A stretch of 64,000 nt of DNA, taken from Rugalucina vietnamica. Its lineage: Eukaryota > Mollusca > Bivalvia > Lucinida > Lucinidae. The notes under the pieces were generated by a model that ran no database searches, had not been told where the DNA came from, and worked only from the letters and a program-made list of their open reading frames with translations. Both the position numbers and the translations under genes were made by a program. Location of the stretch: contig OZ024871.1 of assembly GCA_964017185.1 (NCBI GenBank), positions 57,339,226 through 57,403,225 of the forward strand. Direction: 5' to 3'. Shown piece by piece: positions 24,801-40,000 of this stretch. Each line of letters opens with the position of its first letter. Positions within the stretch are counted from its first letter, which is position 1.

Positions 24801-27800
24801 GAGACAGTGTGTGATCAAACTCTAAAAACCTTTGATACTACAGCTTCAAGCAAGGATGTAAAGGCACCCATACTGTGTTGCTCAGCAGCACATACAGGCT
24901 ATGGTTTAAGAGGGGAGAGTTTGTCTTACTCTGTACAAAAGTCTTTTGTGGAGCAGTTTCTTAGGACTGTGTAGAGTATGATATAATAATTGTTCTTCTA
25001 TAGGAAGACTTTCACCATAACGTCCACCTGAAATGTGAAAACTCCTCGCGAGTTTTTCTTTGTACTACTATATACATTTGAAGAAAAAAACATTTTGTGA
25101 ATTATTACTTTCCAGGATCCATGGAATAGGATTACCTTTGACTTGGTGAATGCACATGAATATTTTGATGTGAATCCATCCGGAGGTCTTGAAGTGAAAA
25201 CTCCTGTATCTGGTGACCAATTTAAACCCACACAGTATGATGTAAGTTGATCTGAAAGTTAAGAAATGTAAACGAGAACTGAATTTTTGCTAATATTTGT
25301 GAGAATTCAAAGTTCTTGCTGATAAAGAAGTTTTATAGACTGCATGTATATGTCGTCAATATTCAAGATCTCGCTAATAATTCAGAAATAGAAAAGTCTT
25401 GAAATAAAAGCCATGCAAAACAGTATTATTTTCTAGTTGCAGTTAGGCAGCTTGAACCATGTAAACAACAGTAACTGCAAAGCTGATCAGCACCTTTGAT
25501 TTGGCTACAGGGATAGTACAACTCTTCTACTTAAACCCAAAATTTCAAGCTTCTAGTCTTCCTCTGTGACTGTACAGGCTGGTTTGTGTCGGACCTGTCC
25601 GGAAACCACATTGTTGGTTTTCTCATTATGTGGCTCATTTATTTTCTTGCAGCTACGTGCCAGGGTTACTGATGGAGGTGGCCTGTTTGACACCTTACCC
25701 ATTCAGATAAACGTGATCAGAAACAACGACTGCCCTAGCTTCTCCTCCAGTAGACTAGAGTATGTCATTGACGAGTCAACGAATGTGATTGAGGTCGATG
25801 ACCTTAGTACACGAGTCACTGATAGTGACCCAGATGTAAGTAAAGCACTTGTTTTCTTACTCATGCATTTTTAGGTAGATTCAAAATTTTATTCAGTATA
25901 CATTAATGCATTAGGCTGAGGCAAAGCCCAGTTTTGATATCTAAACTAGTTATTATAAAAGTAGTATGACATATAAAGAATTTGTTCTTAACACCTTGTA
26001 GAAGCTGTCAAACTAGAAATGTTGATCACATTCAACAAATGAGGATGCTTCTTTATGTGGCTTGCAGCGTGTCTCCTTTGCTGATTATGTAAGGAGTTGA
26101 AATTGACAGTCTTGATGTGTTTCTTATGGCAAGAGTATTTGCACTAATTAGAATGATTTAAGGTTAATTAAAAGAACTAACTGTTTGCTTATTGGAGCAT
26201 TATTTAGAATGAATATATAGTACTTACACACACAAGCACACACTTGCATTCACACACTAGCATGAGTATGCGTTGGTTTTAATGCTCATATCTCTTTCTT
26301 TCAGACCCATGACTTTGGCACCCTGACTTTCTCCTTTGCTGACAGTTTCAACAATGCTAGAAACTACTTCACCCTCAACCCGACAACCGGTGTACTCAAC
26401 ACACAGAGCAATATTGGAGTTGACTCCGCTACAGAATACTCGGTGAGTTATAACAATGCTACCGGACAACCGGTGTACTCAACACAGAGAGTAACATTGG
26501 AGTTGACTCCGCTACAGAGTACTCGGTGGGTTATAACAATGCTACCGGACAACCGGTGTACTCAACACACAGAGTAACATTGGAGTTGACTCAGCTACAG
26601 AATACTCGGTGAGTTATAACAAGGCTACAGCTGCTGTTGGTACAAGCATTCACCTTTATGGGCAATAAATGCAATTTATGACCACTCGGTCGCCTCCAAC
26701 ATGACAATTTTCACAACTTTAAACAGTGTAACTTTTATCGTTTACTGGTAACTTTTCATATCAAAGTGTCATTAACTTTAAACAGATTACATATTGTCAG
26801 TGAAAAGTTTTCACGCGTTGTCATTTACAAGGGGTTCACTAACATAATATGTTACCTTGTGAGAAACCAACAATCTGCATATGCAAAAACAAAGACGCAG
26901 ATCAGCTTCGCGTTAACGCAGTGAAACTGATCAGCGCCTTTGTTTTCGCTACACGGATAGTACACTTCCTCTTCTCCTTAAATCCGAAATTTCAAGCTTC
27001 TAGCCTGCTTTTGTGACTGTGCAGCCTGATTTGTGTCAGACCTGTTCGGAAACCATGTTGGTTTTCCCACAAGTTGGTGCCTTACAATATGGTCAATTTC
27101 CTCTATTTAGCTGCGAGTGCGCGTACAAGATGGTGGAGATCCACCGTGCTCAGCGGAGGCGGCTGTCCTTGTCCGTGTCGTGAGGAACCTAAGAGACCCT
27201 ACTTGGATCAACCCTCTTCCCAACACCACAAACCAGTTTGAGTTCACCATATCTGAGGAACAGCGAACTCTTCTACCCTTTGGAACAATCACAGCTCGTG
27301 ATGCTGACACCAAGGTAGTGTACTAGTTTCCTTCCACACAATAGTATACCACATATTTTATCTATTTGAACAGATCTTATCTTGTTAAAGTTTTATCATT
27401 TAAAAGCATTTGTAAACCAGTGGTGAAACATGCATTTTGGTTAAAATCCGCCAACATCATTGGTCAATGCGATGTGATGTCACTAAAATGCCGACGTTGT
27501 AGAAGCTTCTTGGTTTTTGGTGAGTTTTTTCGCCGTTCATGTTATTTTCAAGAGATTTTATGTGAATAAGTGACAGAATGCAAGAAAAGCGATCAACCAT
27601 GTTTTGTTTCATTTCCTGGATCGCTCTGAAGAGGTTTGAACACTGAAAACTATGGTTGATCCCTATAAATTGCACAGCCTTCTATACTGGGTATAAATGC
27701 ATGCTAGGTCATAACTTCCATGTACCTGGTGACAGCATTTGCAAAAGTCATAACAATTAACAACGTGTGTGGACATGAATGTCCTGATTTCTTGTATTTC

Positions 27801-30800
27801 TGCAATAGTGTTTGATACATGTGTTGTTGTTGTGTTCTAGAGCCCACACAGTGATGTGTTCTACAGCGTGGAATCGGACAAAGAGTTGTTTGGCATCACG
27901 GCCCAGGGTGGCCTCTACCTTGTCACACCTATGCTCACTCAGACACAGTTTGTCTATGATGTAAGTAAACAGCGAGAATCATCTGTTTGATTGTAAAACC
28001 TATTAATATAAGTACATGTATTAATGCTGTCTTTATTATAGTGGATAAAATATACAACAAAAATGCTTATCTCATTTTATATACTTAATAACAACTTTAA
28101 ACTTTATAAAGTTGATGTGTATTTTGTGATGTTTAGGTTGCCGTGCGAGCGTACGACGGTGGTGTGCCTAGCAGCCGCAGTGTAGCAGGAACAGTGCGTG
28201 TGAATGTCAACAGAAACTTACACCCACCAGAGATCCTCAACTTGGATGCTGACTTTACAATCAATGAAGATGATGCAATCAACGTGCCAATCTTCCGTGT
28301 TGAAGCTCGGGACAATGATACCACCGAGGTATGTTCACACATTTCCCTTGAGAGAAGGAGAATTATTGCCATATTCATAATCTGACAGCAAATGTTCATT
28401 ACTAGATACGTAAACATAAATATACATACCAGAATATTTCTCAAGACTAATACTTTAAATGCTTTGCTATGTTACTATTAATATTGTCAAAGTTATGTCC
28501 CATATGTTTAAGTTGTGATTATATTTTGTGATATTTATTTCAGACCAATTTCTACACAGTCAACTTTGTGCTGAAAGGTGATGATCAGGCCCTTAATTTC
28601 TTCCGAGTCAATCCATCAACAGGAGATGTATCTCTAAGCCAGCCACTGTTTGTTGATGACAGCTTCAACTCGGTTACTGTAAGTTATTCTACCACTGTAG
28701 AGCAGATTAAAAAAGATATGAGTCAAACAAACATCAGGAATAATAAACCTATAGCTAATTTATAGAAAAAAAAAAACAAAAAAAAAAGAATGAAGTAAAA
28801 CTGAAAACAAGATACAATATTAGAAAGCCCATAAAGGACATCAAAATTTGAAAGTGAACAACAAATAATGAAAGTACAATGATGCACAGCAAATGAAAGT
28901 GAACACACAAAAGACAAAAGTGAGTGGCCTCATCATCATGAGAAAACCAACAATCTGCATATAGCTTTGCAGTCACTGCGAAGCTGATCAGCATCTTTGT
29001 TTTTGCTACATAGATAGTACAATTCCTCTTCTTTCTAAATACAAAATTTCAACATTCTAGCTGTCTTCTGTGACTGCACAGACCGGTTTGTGTCAGACCT
29101 GTTCAGAAACCACATTGTTGTTTTTCTCATGATGCTGCTGAAGTAATGATAAACAGTACTTTTTACTAAAATGAGTAGAATAGCTTTATCTATGGGAGAC
29201 AACTACAGTCCATTATACTGTAAGCATAGTAACACATGACTATTATGAATTCTGGTCTAAGGGCAACATACTGTAATGAAACAATCATTATCTTTACATA
29301 TGACAGGGTCTTCATTACTCAAGAGCCAGTTGAATTTAGACATATAAGTCTGAGAAGCCATATTCTTATTATTATTCAAATTTTAGTAATCCAAGCTCTT
29401 TGAGAAACATACTTGGGACATATCACAGAAACAGGTTTAGCTTATATTATGTATATTCAACAGCTAAGGATTGAGGCCCGTGACTTGGCTATGAACAGGA
29501 AAACGGATGAAAAGAAACTGCGATATAAGATCAACAGAAACCGTAATGCACCAGTGTTTCAGCCGACTATCTACAGTGAGACAATCCTGGAGACGAAACG
29601 TCCTGGGGAACAGATCGTGAAAGTCACGGCAACAGACAATGATGAACAGGTACTACATGTAGTAGAAATCCTTATCTAGTTCTCACACCAAACGATACCC
29701 AGGCAGGATGCGGCTATCTTAAAAGAGCAGCAAACTTTTCACTCAGCAATGGGCTTACCCAGTAATGATAGTGCGTTATTATTTTCTTACATTCTTGGCG
29801 AGAAAATATCAGTATATCCAATGTTTTGGCCAGGGGTAGAAATTATCTACCCTTGGTTGACTGACCCTGCCTTCAAGTGTTCCTTTTTAACATTGGTTGT
29901 ATAGGACCCGACGTAACTGTCGTTAAGTGCATATGTCACGACAAGGTTAGAAATGTCTATTTCAAAATGGTGGACATGATTGCAGTGTGTGTTTTTTTTT
30001 TAATTTAAATGGTATGAAAACCAAGTATCATCACATTAAGGTATGCAAGAAAAAGAATCCATCATTGGTGTAAGGTAGGGATAGACAAATCTGTCTTTTA
30101 TGTCACTATTTGGCATCACTCAGTGAGCCTTATGATGCCAAAGTGACCCTCAGGACAGATTCGTCTATCCGCCCCTGATGCTCATATAAGATTCTTATAT
30201 TCTCCCTTGCAGGAGCCGAACTCTGTTGTGCGCTACTTCATTGACCCCTCAAACAGCCAGGATATCCGAGACTGGTTCCAGGTGGACAGTGTGTTGGGAA
30301 TCGTGTCACTGCGACAGGACATGAGAGACTACTACTTCAACAACAATACACGCTTCACTGTACAGGTAAGGAAAATACCGAGTACTTTAATAGATACTTT
30401 GTATGGGTTGACCAGGTTCCGAGGTTATAGAACGTTTTTCATGCTCAATTCAGCTAAGCGTGAAATTTAAACTGCTCATAAATGCTAAAATAGCTAAAAT
30501 AAATTGAAATTTCAGGTTGAGATCACCAAAGCCTGTAATTTATCCTGCTAATAAATGTCAAAATGCCAACAATTGGTGAAGAGAAATTTTAGACAAATAC
30601 ATTGAGAGGACAAACAACAGTATGAATCACCTTAAGGCAATGTATTGACCAAGAACATTAACCTATTCATTCGTTGTGACACTGTTGTATGTTGTAGGTG
30701 CTTGTCGGTGCTACAGACCTGGGAACTCCCGACCCTAACACTGCTGCCACACTAGCCCGGGTACAGGTGACCGTCATCAGGAACACCGCCCCAAGGTTCT

Positions 30801-33800
30801 TAAACAAGGAGAACTACAATACTGCTATCCCTATGACCCGGCTGGCTGGTGACATAGTCTTCCGAACCAACTTTACTGATGCTGATACAGTGGTAGGTCT
30901 TACCTTGACTCGTTTAAGCGTAGTGTCCTTTTTGTGGGACATATACAAACAGAATAGCCCCAGATGTGACGCCGCAAAATGCGGTGTCACATCTGAGGCT
31001 ATTCTGTTTGCTTAGAGAAAATTCATCGAAAAGTGAATATAAATCTAAAAGCACTGATGTCCCCAAAAATGAAAGTGGACTCACCCAAATGATAACGATG
31101 GGAAAGTCCATTCATCATATATGGTTTAAATGTTATCTAAAGAATTAAGTTTGATTGGCTTTACTCCATCCAAGTATCAGAAGTCTTATTCTTGAGAAAT
31201 AGTTTTGAATAATAACAAACCTTTAAATACTGTAATTCACTGCTATCAGATTTCGTCATTTTGTCTCTAAGCATATTTTTGCAACAATTTTTTTGCAGGT
31301 TATGGAACCAGCCTTAACAAGAATACTGTACATTATATCAAAATGGACATTTTCACCGCAATTTATTTTCACCAGTTCATCTGTCTCACAAAAATTGTGA
31401 ACATAAATTGGTTTACAGTATGTCACTTTTAAATCAGACTTTCTGTCATACAAATTTCATAAGGGCAAAGCAGATAACTCTGAGATAACTCTGAGATTAG
31501 CCTCAAGATCAGAGTGTGTTGTTAGCATCTACATATTTGTATAATGTTAAATATGTTATATTGAGAGTATTCCATTGTATTCAGGCACCCTTCAGCACAC
31601 TAGAGTTCTCAGTGATAGGAGATGGTGAAGCCGTGTCTTTCTTCGAGATTGATAGTGTCAATGGAGTCGTCAGGCTCAGAGATAATGTAGACCTAGAGGA
31701 TACATTTACTACAGATTTCATGGTATGTCGACACACCCCTTATTAGAAATTTGCATTGAAAGAGTTTGGACTTTGTGGGTCAGGTGGGGGGTTGGGTATG
31801 GCGGTGGGTATTTGATGTCTGTTGTCACCCCAACTTTTTGCATTCCCAGATAGACTAAGGTGTATCTATTTGAAAGTTCATTACAAAATATAGATTCATA
31901 TATAATCATGGCACAATAGAATGCTTGAAGTCATAAAATAAGAAATGGAAAATTCGGACATAAATGCTTTTATCCTGAAGTTTATCAATACATGTACTAG
32001 AAATTAAATCTTGCCTTTATACTTGACTTTTATTTGCCTCTTTAGATCCGTGTAATGGTCCAAGATGGCGGTGATCCAAGACTCTATGACACAGCCGTCA
32101 TCAACATGTTTGTGCAGCGGAACTTGGAACGACCACAGTTCTTACCAAACAATGACCGCGTGATTATACGTATTAGTGAGAACTTGGCCAGAGGAAGTTC
32201 CATATATCAGCTGAATGCCACTGATGCTGACAGATATGTAGGTTGATTTTCTAAGTTGAAAATGGCAATGATTTTGTATTAATTAAATTTGAATTGTCTA
32301 TTGTACTAATACCTGCCATGTCACTATGTCACTATAGGGCACAGTAGACATCTTTTATCTTTAACCAAGGAATTGATCTATCCTGGAGTGTTTCTCAAAT
32401 TCTACTCATTGTAGCTGAAGGCACGGCTGAAAGGCAGTGTATGATCACCAGTACTTTCACTATATTGCTATATTAGTATGACTTACTGTTATACTGTATG
32501 ATTTATATTGTAGGCTCCAAACAACCAGTTTTTCTTTGAGTTATCACCAAGGGCTATCAATAGTGATCATGGCTCCTTCTTCTCACTGATCGAGTCAACA
32601 GGAGAGATAATCCTGGCAAAGTCTGTGCTCAACCAAACCATTGACCAGTTCCAGGTATGTCTTGACTTTACAATAGCAAGATATATGTAATATATGTGAA
32701 ATTAAGACAGGAAATGTGGCATTTATGCTATTTAACAACCTTCATTAAGTCAAATTTGATTTGAAATTATTTATGTGGAATCTATTAGTAAGAATGAGAA
32801 CTCTGCCATGTTAAGATACAAAATTGATACTTTAACCAATATAAAGAGAAAGTCTGAATTATTTGATTTTATTTATTTTTCAACTAGTTTCGGTGCATTA
32901 CCTTTGTCAAGAGACATCAATAAAGAATGTGGAGAATGATGACAGCAGTTTAAAACAACGTCATTGACGATGTCAAAAAATGGCAATGAAATTGGCATAA
33001 AAAATGGTGATTCCATAACAATAAGCATGCAGTTCAAGAAAACAGGATCTGTAAAGGTACATTCTGAACCAAAGTGTTTCTCCATGGTTTAATTGTGTTA
33101 GTGTTTCTGCTCTCCAGTTGACTGCCACAGTGAAAGACAAAGGCAAGCCCGAGCTGTCCAGCACCATCCTGATTGACGTGATAGTGGAGAGGATTTCCGG
33201 ACTACTCAGATTTGGCCTACAGAACTATACGACGAGGATCCCGGAGACTCAGCCAGTCAACACTGTCGTACTGCAACCTAGAGCCACGCCCGGGGTGAGC
33301 TATTCTTCTGCCACTCGCACTCACCAAATCTACGGTTCAGGCTAAACCCTGATACATAACTAGTAGTCAAGGTGACCAAAGTCTATTTTGGGCGATAAGG
33401 CCAGATACATGTAGTAGGTCTTGTCATGAAATGGCCGATTTCGGTGGGAGACCTAGTAATGCAGCAAAAGGAAATTGTTTTAGATTTAGGTGCATTTGAG
33501 TTTGATTTATGAAAACGCAGGCTAATATTAATGTTTCTGAAACACAGTCAAGGTGGTTTTTAAGAGGCCAGTTAATGAGATAAATTCATCATCACGGTCA
33601 TACCAAGAAAATTAATTCAAACTGTTTATCAAGTATGTATTGTATGTATTTACGTGTTGTGATGTGTATTTATTTATTGTGTTTTTTGTGTGTTTAGTCT
33701 GGTTCTGTAAGTGTCAATGAAACAACTGAACTAACCCACCACTTGTATAGTATTGCTATAGCCACACCATTGTCTAGTTCTTTTGTTTTGTATCTTTTAA

Positions 33801-33980
33801 ACAGTAAAGTTTATAGTTTTAAACTTTGGAGTACCATTCTAAAATTTGGAGTAAAATTCTAAAATTCACACACTTCATAGTGAAGGAGTGGCAAATTTGC
33901 AAAGGGAGGTTAATTTGACGATTTTTTTTTATGTGCCTAGTGATGTTTGCCTCGTAGAATCCTTTGCTTTTTCTGCCCAG

Positions 33981-34016
<36 letters not shown>

Positions 34017-37000
34017 TGCTAAAAGCCTTTTGGAGTGATGATGTCTACACAATATTAAGCTGTTCTTCCTTTAAATGCATTTTGGGATATTTTCAAACAT
34101 TTTTTGTGCAAGGAAGAAAAAGGCAAAACTTTGTTGACTCTGAATAAATGTCTATTCAGACAATTGGTTCTTCTTTTTTTTCTGAAAGTTTAATTAGCGT
34201 TTTAGTAAATTTTGTGCACAACTATTTTTTTCTGTCCTATTTTATCAGTAGTTGTCAGCTGATTTTTTATCCCATAGCCTGTTTATAATATTTCCATAAT
34301 TACTGGAGTCAGATGAAACCATACATGTATGTCTTGACAAACAAGTTGTTCCCTTTTGACAAACAAGTTGCTATCTCTTGATGAACAAGTAGTTTTTCTC
34401 TTGACAAATAAGTTGTTCTCTCTTGACAAACAAGTTGTTCTCATTATAAATATCTTATCAAGGCTCTGATTTCATTTGGTAAGGCATGTAGGGTTTAAAA
34501 TAAGAAGTGTTATGAACAGGCTCAGGTAAAATGTAGTTGTTTTTTTGTATGTTTTTTATCTAAACAAAACATACCATTTTCTTTGCATGATTATTTAAAC
34601 TTGCTATATTCTGTTTGCATGTTATTATTTTGCAGCACAAAATTACAAAATTTGTGCAATGTTTCTATACACACAAATAGAAGAAAAAAAAACAACAACA
34701 AAAAAAAACAAAAACATAGAGTGACGACACTGTAATCTGTATGAAAAAAAAAACAACAACACAGTTACTCTTCTCATCATTTCGATAGCTTTTCTTGATT
34801 TAAATTATGCTTTGCATGGAATCAAATGTATTATGCATGTTTTATGTTAGAATTGCTTGGTTTTATCATTATACGAAACAAAACAATTCCAAGTTGCACT
34901 GAATGTCTTTTTGTGCTATTAGTATAAGATTCTTTGTTGAACTTTCAAAGAGATACCATAATTCAAAAAGGTATCTATGACATTTACCAAATCATATACC
35001 AGTTACTGGTTAAGGGGACCCAGGAACGGAATCAAAATAAAAACAAAAGCAACCTAATACTGCTTTTAAAATTACCCAGGAATGGTATTACAAAAAGCAA
35101 ACCTCGGTTTGAGCTTTTGGGTGCGTGCCGGGAAAAAAGCAACCCCCTTGTGCTGGTCTTAGCTAGGAATGGTAACCAAAAGCTAAAACTGCTTAGTACT
35201 GGTTTCAATCAGGAAAAGAAAAAAAAATAAGATTAACAGTTTTCAGGTTCCATACTGAACTTAAAATGTCTACACCAATTTACATCATTTACCACAATGA
35301 ATGACTTCAGAGGATACTTGAAGTGACATAAGAGAGTGATATTACACAATAACCTGATAGACTCTTGCCCTCCACATGACTTGCTATGGACCAATTAGAA
35401 TTCACATTTAGTCATTACCTGATAGACTCTTGCCCTCCACATGACTTGCTATGGACCAATTAGAATTCACATTTAGTCATTACCTGATAGACTCTTGCCC
35501 TCCACATGACTTGCTATGGACCAATTAGAATTCACATTTAGTCATTACCTGATAGACTCTTGCCCTCCACATGACTTGCTATGGACCAATTAGAATTCAC
35601 ATTTAGTCATTACCTGATAGACTCTTGCCCTCCACATGACTTGCTATGGACCAATTAGAATTCACATTTAGTCATTACCTGATAGACTCTTGCCCTCCAC
35701 ATGACTTGCTATGGACCAATTAGAATTCACATTTAGTCATTACCTGATAGACTCTTGCCCTCCACATGACTTGCTATGGACCAATTAGAATTCACATTTA
35801 GTCATTACCTGATAGACTCTTGCCCTCCACATGACTTGCTATGGACCAATTAGAATTCACATTTAGTCATTACCTGATAGACTCTTGCCCTCCACATGAC
35901 TTGCTATGGATCAATTAGAATTCACATTTAGTCATTGAATATTAATAAGGTAAAATAACTAGATTAAACTAGACAAGTAGATTAAAAGAGAAGAGAGCAA
36001 GATACAACTGAACAAGAGTGAAAAATTATCATGGTGTTTATCTTCTATTCCCTCCGGAATTTTCATAAAATAATATGTATTTGATATTGATGTGTTTCAG
36101 ACAAACATCGTGTATTCATTTGATCCGAAGGCCCCCGGCAATGTTTACTTCAGTATCAACAGTTCTACAGGAGATATCTCCGTCAGCAAATCACTCAACA
36201 AGGGAGAAGAAGCTGTGTTTGAGGTATGCATACTGTAACCCATTTAGTGGCATTGAGAGTGATTTTAAAGTTTTATTTCATTTTTGAATAAACTTCTATA
36301 CCAAGGTAACAGAACAGCCTCAGATTGACAATGCATTCTGCTGTTGTAGTGTTTACCTATGTCCCATAAAGGATGCCAGGCTTACATGAGCTAAATTACA
36401 TCAGCCTGGTATCTTGCATGTTTCACAAACAATGTTTCACCTATTCCTGCAGAAAAAAATTGATAGGTCACAGTCTTATACACATGCATGCATAGTTCAT
36501 CAATACGGTCACTGTAATACCTTGCTGGCTCAAGGTTTGAACTGTTCTTGGGTCTTTTTGTCATTTGTATGTCAGCAAGAAGATTTAAGAAAATTTGTAT
36601 GGTTTTTGCCATAACGTACCATCTAAGAAGCTGTTATATATTTGCCAGATCCCTCTGATAGCGACTAGACAGGAGACCCAGACACAGACAGCTACAGCAC
36701 TGGCTATTATCTTCATAGACAGAAACCTCAATCCACCTGTATTCACCGAGGATATTTATAATGTGATAGTGGATGAACTGCAGCCGTACGGCAACCTGAC
36801 AAGGGTCCTAGCTACTGATCTTGATGGGGTGAGTGACCTGTCTCATCACAAAAATTTGCCCATGCTATATAGAGATTATTTTCAGCGGTAAAAATTGAAA
36901 ATTTCATTGAAAAGTTTTTGATATCTTAAATATTATTCCACAAAACATTGATTGTGGGTACATGTTAGAACCACCTCGCTGAGGCGGTTCTAACAAGTAC

Positions 37001-40000
37001 CCACAATTTATGTTTTGGATCAAAAATAAGACAAATAGGTATACCCCTGTAAACCCCAGTTTTACTAGGTGAAAGTGGGGTTTAAGGGGCTATTCATTTC
37101 ATGTGTACAATGACAGAGGTTGTACATACCTGAAACAAGTCTTTGTTGCTACTCTTACTTGATGTAAAAAAGTTGTTTGAATGATGTTTGACCCTGAATG
37201 ACCGCAGTAAATGAAAAAGTACATACGAAGCCTTCAGCTTGTGGTAACATTTTAATTACACTAAACAAATGCTGCCAAAAAAAAGTAATGCATGTGTGTT
37301 GGTGTAGTTTTGCATTTTGAAGTAAAACCTAACATTACATCATCTATACCTATAACTGTTATCATTTAAAAGCCGATATTGACATCAGTTGATGCATAGA
37401 GCTGCTACTTTCTGCGGAATAAAATTGGGTTTTTAAGCACATGATAGGTATAGTGTGCTCTTAACTGCTTTTAATCATCATTCTAGACATCTTTTCTGAC
37501 CATAATGTTGAAGTTTAATATCTCTTGCAGGATGTAGTTGAGTATTCAATAATTGGTGGACCCAATGCGGACTATTTCGACCTTCGCTACAGATCTGGTG
37601 ATTTCTACCTTGTCAGGTCTCTTCTCCCGTTCACAGAGCTATCGTATGATGTAAGTTATAATAACTACAGATACTTGATGCTTTAGCGAAAAAGGGCACA
37701 TGCAACAAATATTTAGTTTGATGGCAGGTTTGAATCATTACACTACACTCAGCTGTCAAGAAAAGTGCGTATGTGGCAAGGTTTTATAGAATGAACCTCT
37801 CTGTTAGAAAACAATAATTAAGTTTCTGGACAAGGCTGAACTGAACAACAAAAACTTTATACAACGATGGTTTGTGTTCATATATGCACAGGAAGCCAAA
37901 ATGGAAGCTTAATATGCCACATACCAAACTAATAAGCTAGTGTAGCATCATGTTATCTTGTTTGAAGAATTTCACTAAGAATGAATGGTTTACCTATTTT
38001 GTTTTCTGTCTGCTTGTAGATTCAAATCCAGGCAAGCGATGGCCGAGGCCAGTTTGACACAGCCATTGTTAGAGTACAAATGTTACGTGATGTATCCCCG
38101 GTGTTTTTCGTCAATCTTCCCAACAGTGCTAATATCACGGAGGAAAGGTTAGAGAGTGCTCCAGCATTCTTCACAGTCACTGCTAGAGACAATGACAAAA
38201 AGGTATAGTTCAGGGTAACATCTTGTCTCGTTAAAGGTGATCAGTTAAAAATGAGCCTGTGCATGATAAAACCAACAATTTGGGTTTCCAGCCAGGTCCA
38301 ACACAAACCAGCCTGTACAGTCACAGAAGATGGCTAGAGGCTGGAAATTTTGGATTTAGAAAGTAAGGGAACTGTACTATCCGTGTAGTGAAAACAAAGG
38401 CCCTGATCGTAACTGCGAAGCTGATCTGTGCCTTTGTTTTTCGCCTATGCAGATTGTTTGTTTTCCCATGCGACGGCTCAAATATAAAGTTGCCATATTT
38501 TGTCTTGACTTCTTCACTAAACCCCAACGTAATGTTTCCAGAACAAAGTCATTGTTAGTTTTAAATACGGGCCTCTGCAGGTAGGAGCAGTAGAATGTAC
38601 ATTATGGATGCACAATTACAAGTTAATTGTATGATTTGCAGTTAAATAAAAATGCCGTTTCTAGGTTAGTCTTAATCATGTTCATATATTGCAAAAGATT
38701 ATTGGATAGTGAAGGCTATTGTTATACTAAACTACAATAAACAATTCATCACCAAGTGTATTACCATGAGTGAGTTACTGATGAGACTGGGGTTGTCCAA
38801 GCTTTATCATCTTCGTCTTCTCTGCGGTACATTAAATTAATGCTCCTAATCTAATCTTGTAATTTTGGTTTCCACAGGGTTCAATAATGTACGAGTTGGT
38901 CGGAGAAGGAGTCGCTCAGGCCCTGTTCAAGTTTGAATACAATGCTGGAGATGAGACAGCAGAGGTGTTCGTCAAAGATAGCGCTAGCTTGAGAATGGCT
39001 TTGAACAATACATACTCAGTGAGTATTGACCCGACATATATATAACATGTTTAAATGTTTACACGTCCATGTCCTTTGTTCGTCAAAGATAGCGCTAGCT
39101 TGAGAATGGCTTTGAACGATACATACTCAGTGAGTACAGACAAACTGGTCCTGGGGTTATATAACATTTTTCATGCTCAGCTCAACTGAGACTAAAATTT
39201 GTCCTGCTCAACAATTGTTGGCATTTTAACATTTATCAGCAGGATAAAATACTGTCTTATGGGATTAATGCCAGAATTTTCTACAGATTTTGGCTATAAT
39301 GTAGCTATTGAAATTCCATTCTCAGCTGAGTTGAGCATGAAAAAAAAAAGTTTTATATTCTCAGGGCCTGATTTAATTGTTTACACGTCCATATGTCCTT
39401 TATTCTAAATTTATCAACAAAACATGTTAAGAAAAATTGACCATTTTCAATGAAAGGGCATTGTTAACTTCAGTTGATAGTTACTGGAAAAAGAAGACCA
39501 CTTAACAATAGGAGCCGTGACATGGACAAAGCTAGAATCTTGAAAGTTTGGGTATAAGTACAGGAGAAAATGTACTAGCTGTGTAGCTAAAACAAAGGCG
39601 CTGATCAGCTGTGCAGCTACTGTGCTTTGGTTTTCGCATAGGCAAAAAATCAGGTTTTCTATGACGCGGCTCATAGTAAACCATGTCTAGCATGCTTGTC
39701 ATGGAACAGTAACATATGAGCCACCACATGGGAAAACCAACAATCTGCCTAGGCGAAAACAAAGACGCAGATCAGCTTCGCAGTAACTGCGAAGCTGATC
39801 ATCGCCTTTGTTTTCGCTACCTGGATAGTGCAATTCCTCTTCTACTTAAATCTGAAATTTCAAGCTTCTACTTGTTTTCTGTGACTGTACAGGTCAGTTT
39901 ATGTCGGACCTGGTCGGAAACCACATTGTTGGTTTTTCCATGAGGTGGCTCATATATGAAAACTTGAAATGCTGATCATACTTTATATAAACGTCCCGAC

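Noticed and set aside
34934..35230. 98-codon frame in the 2.8-kb intron
   Set aside because: Lys/Asn/Gln-rich, low complexity, no motif, and lies between exons 48 and 49, which already form a complete A-B pair.
35352..35936. A CRISPR-like array
   Set aside because: The units are contiguous 65-bp repeats with no unique spacers, in a eukaryotic intron.
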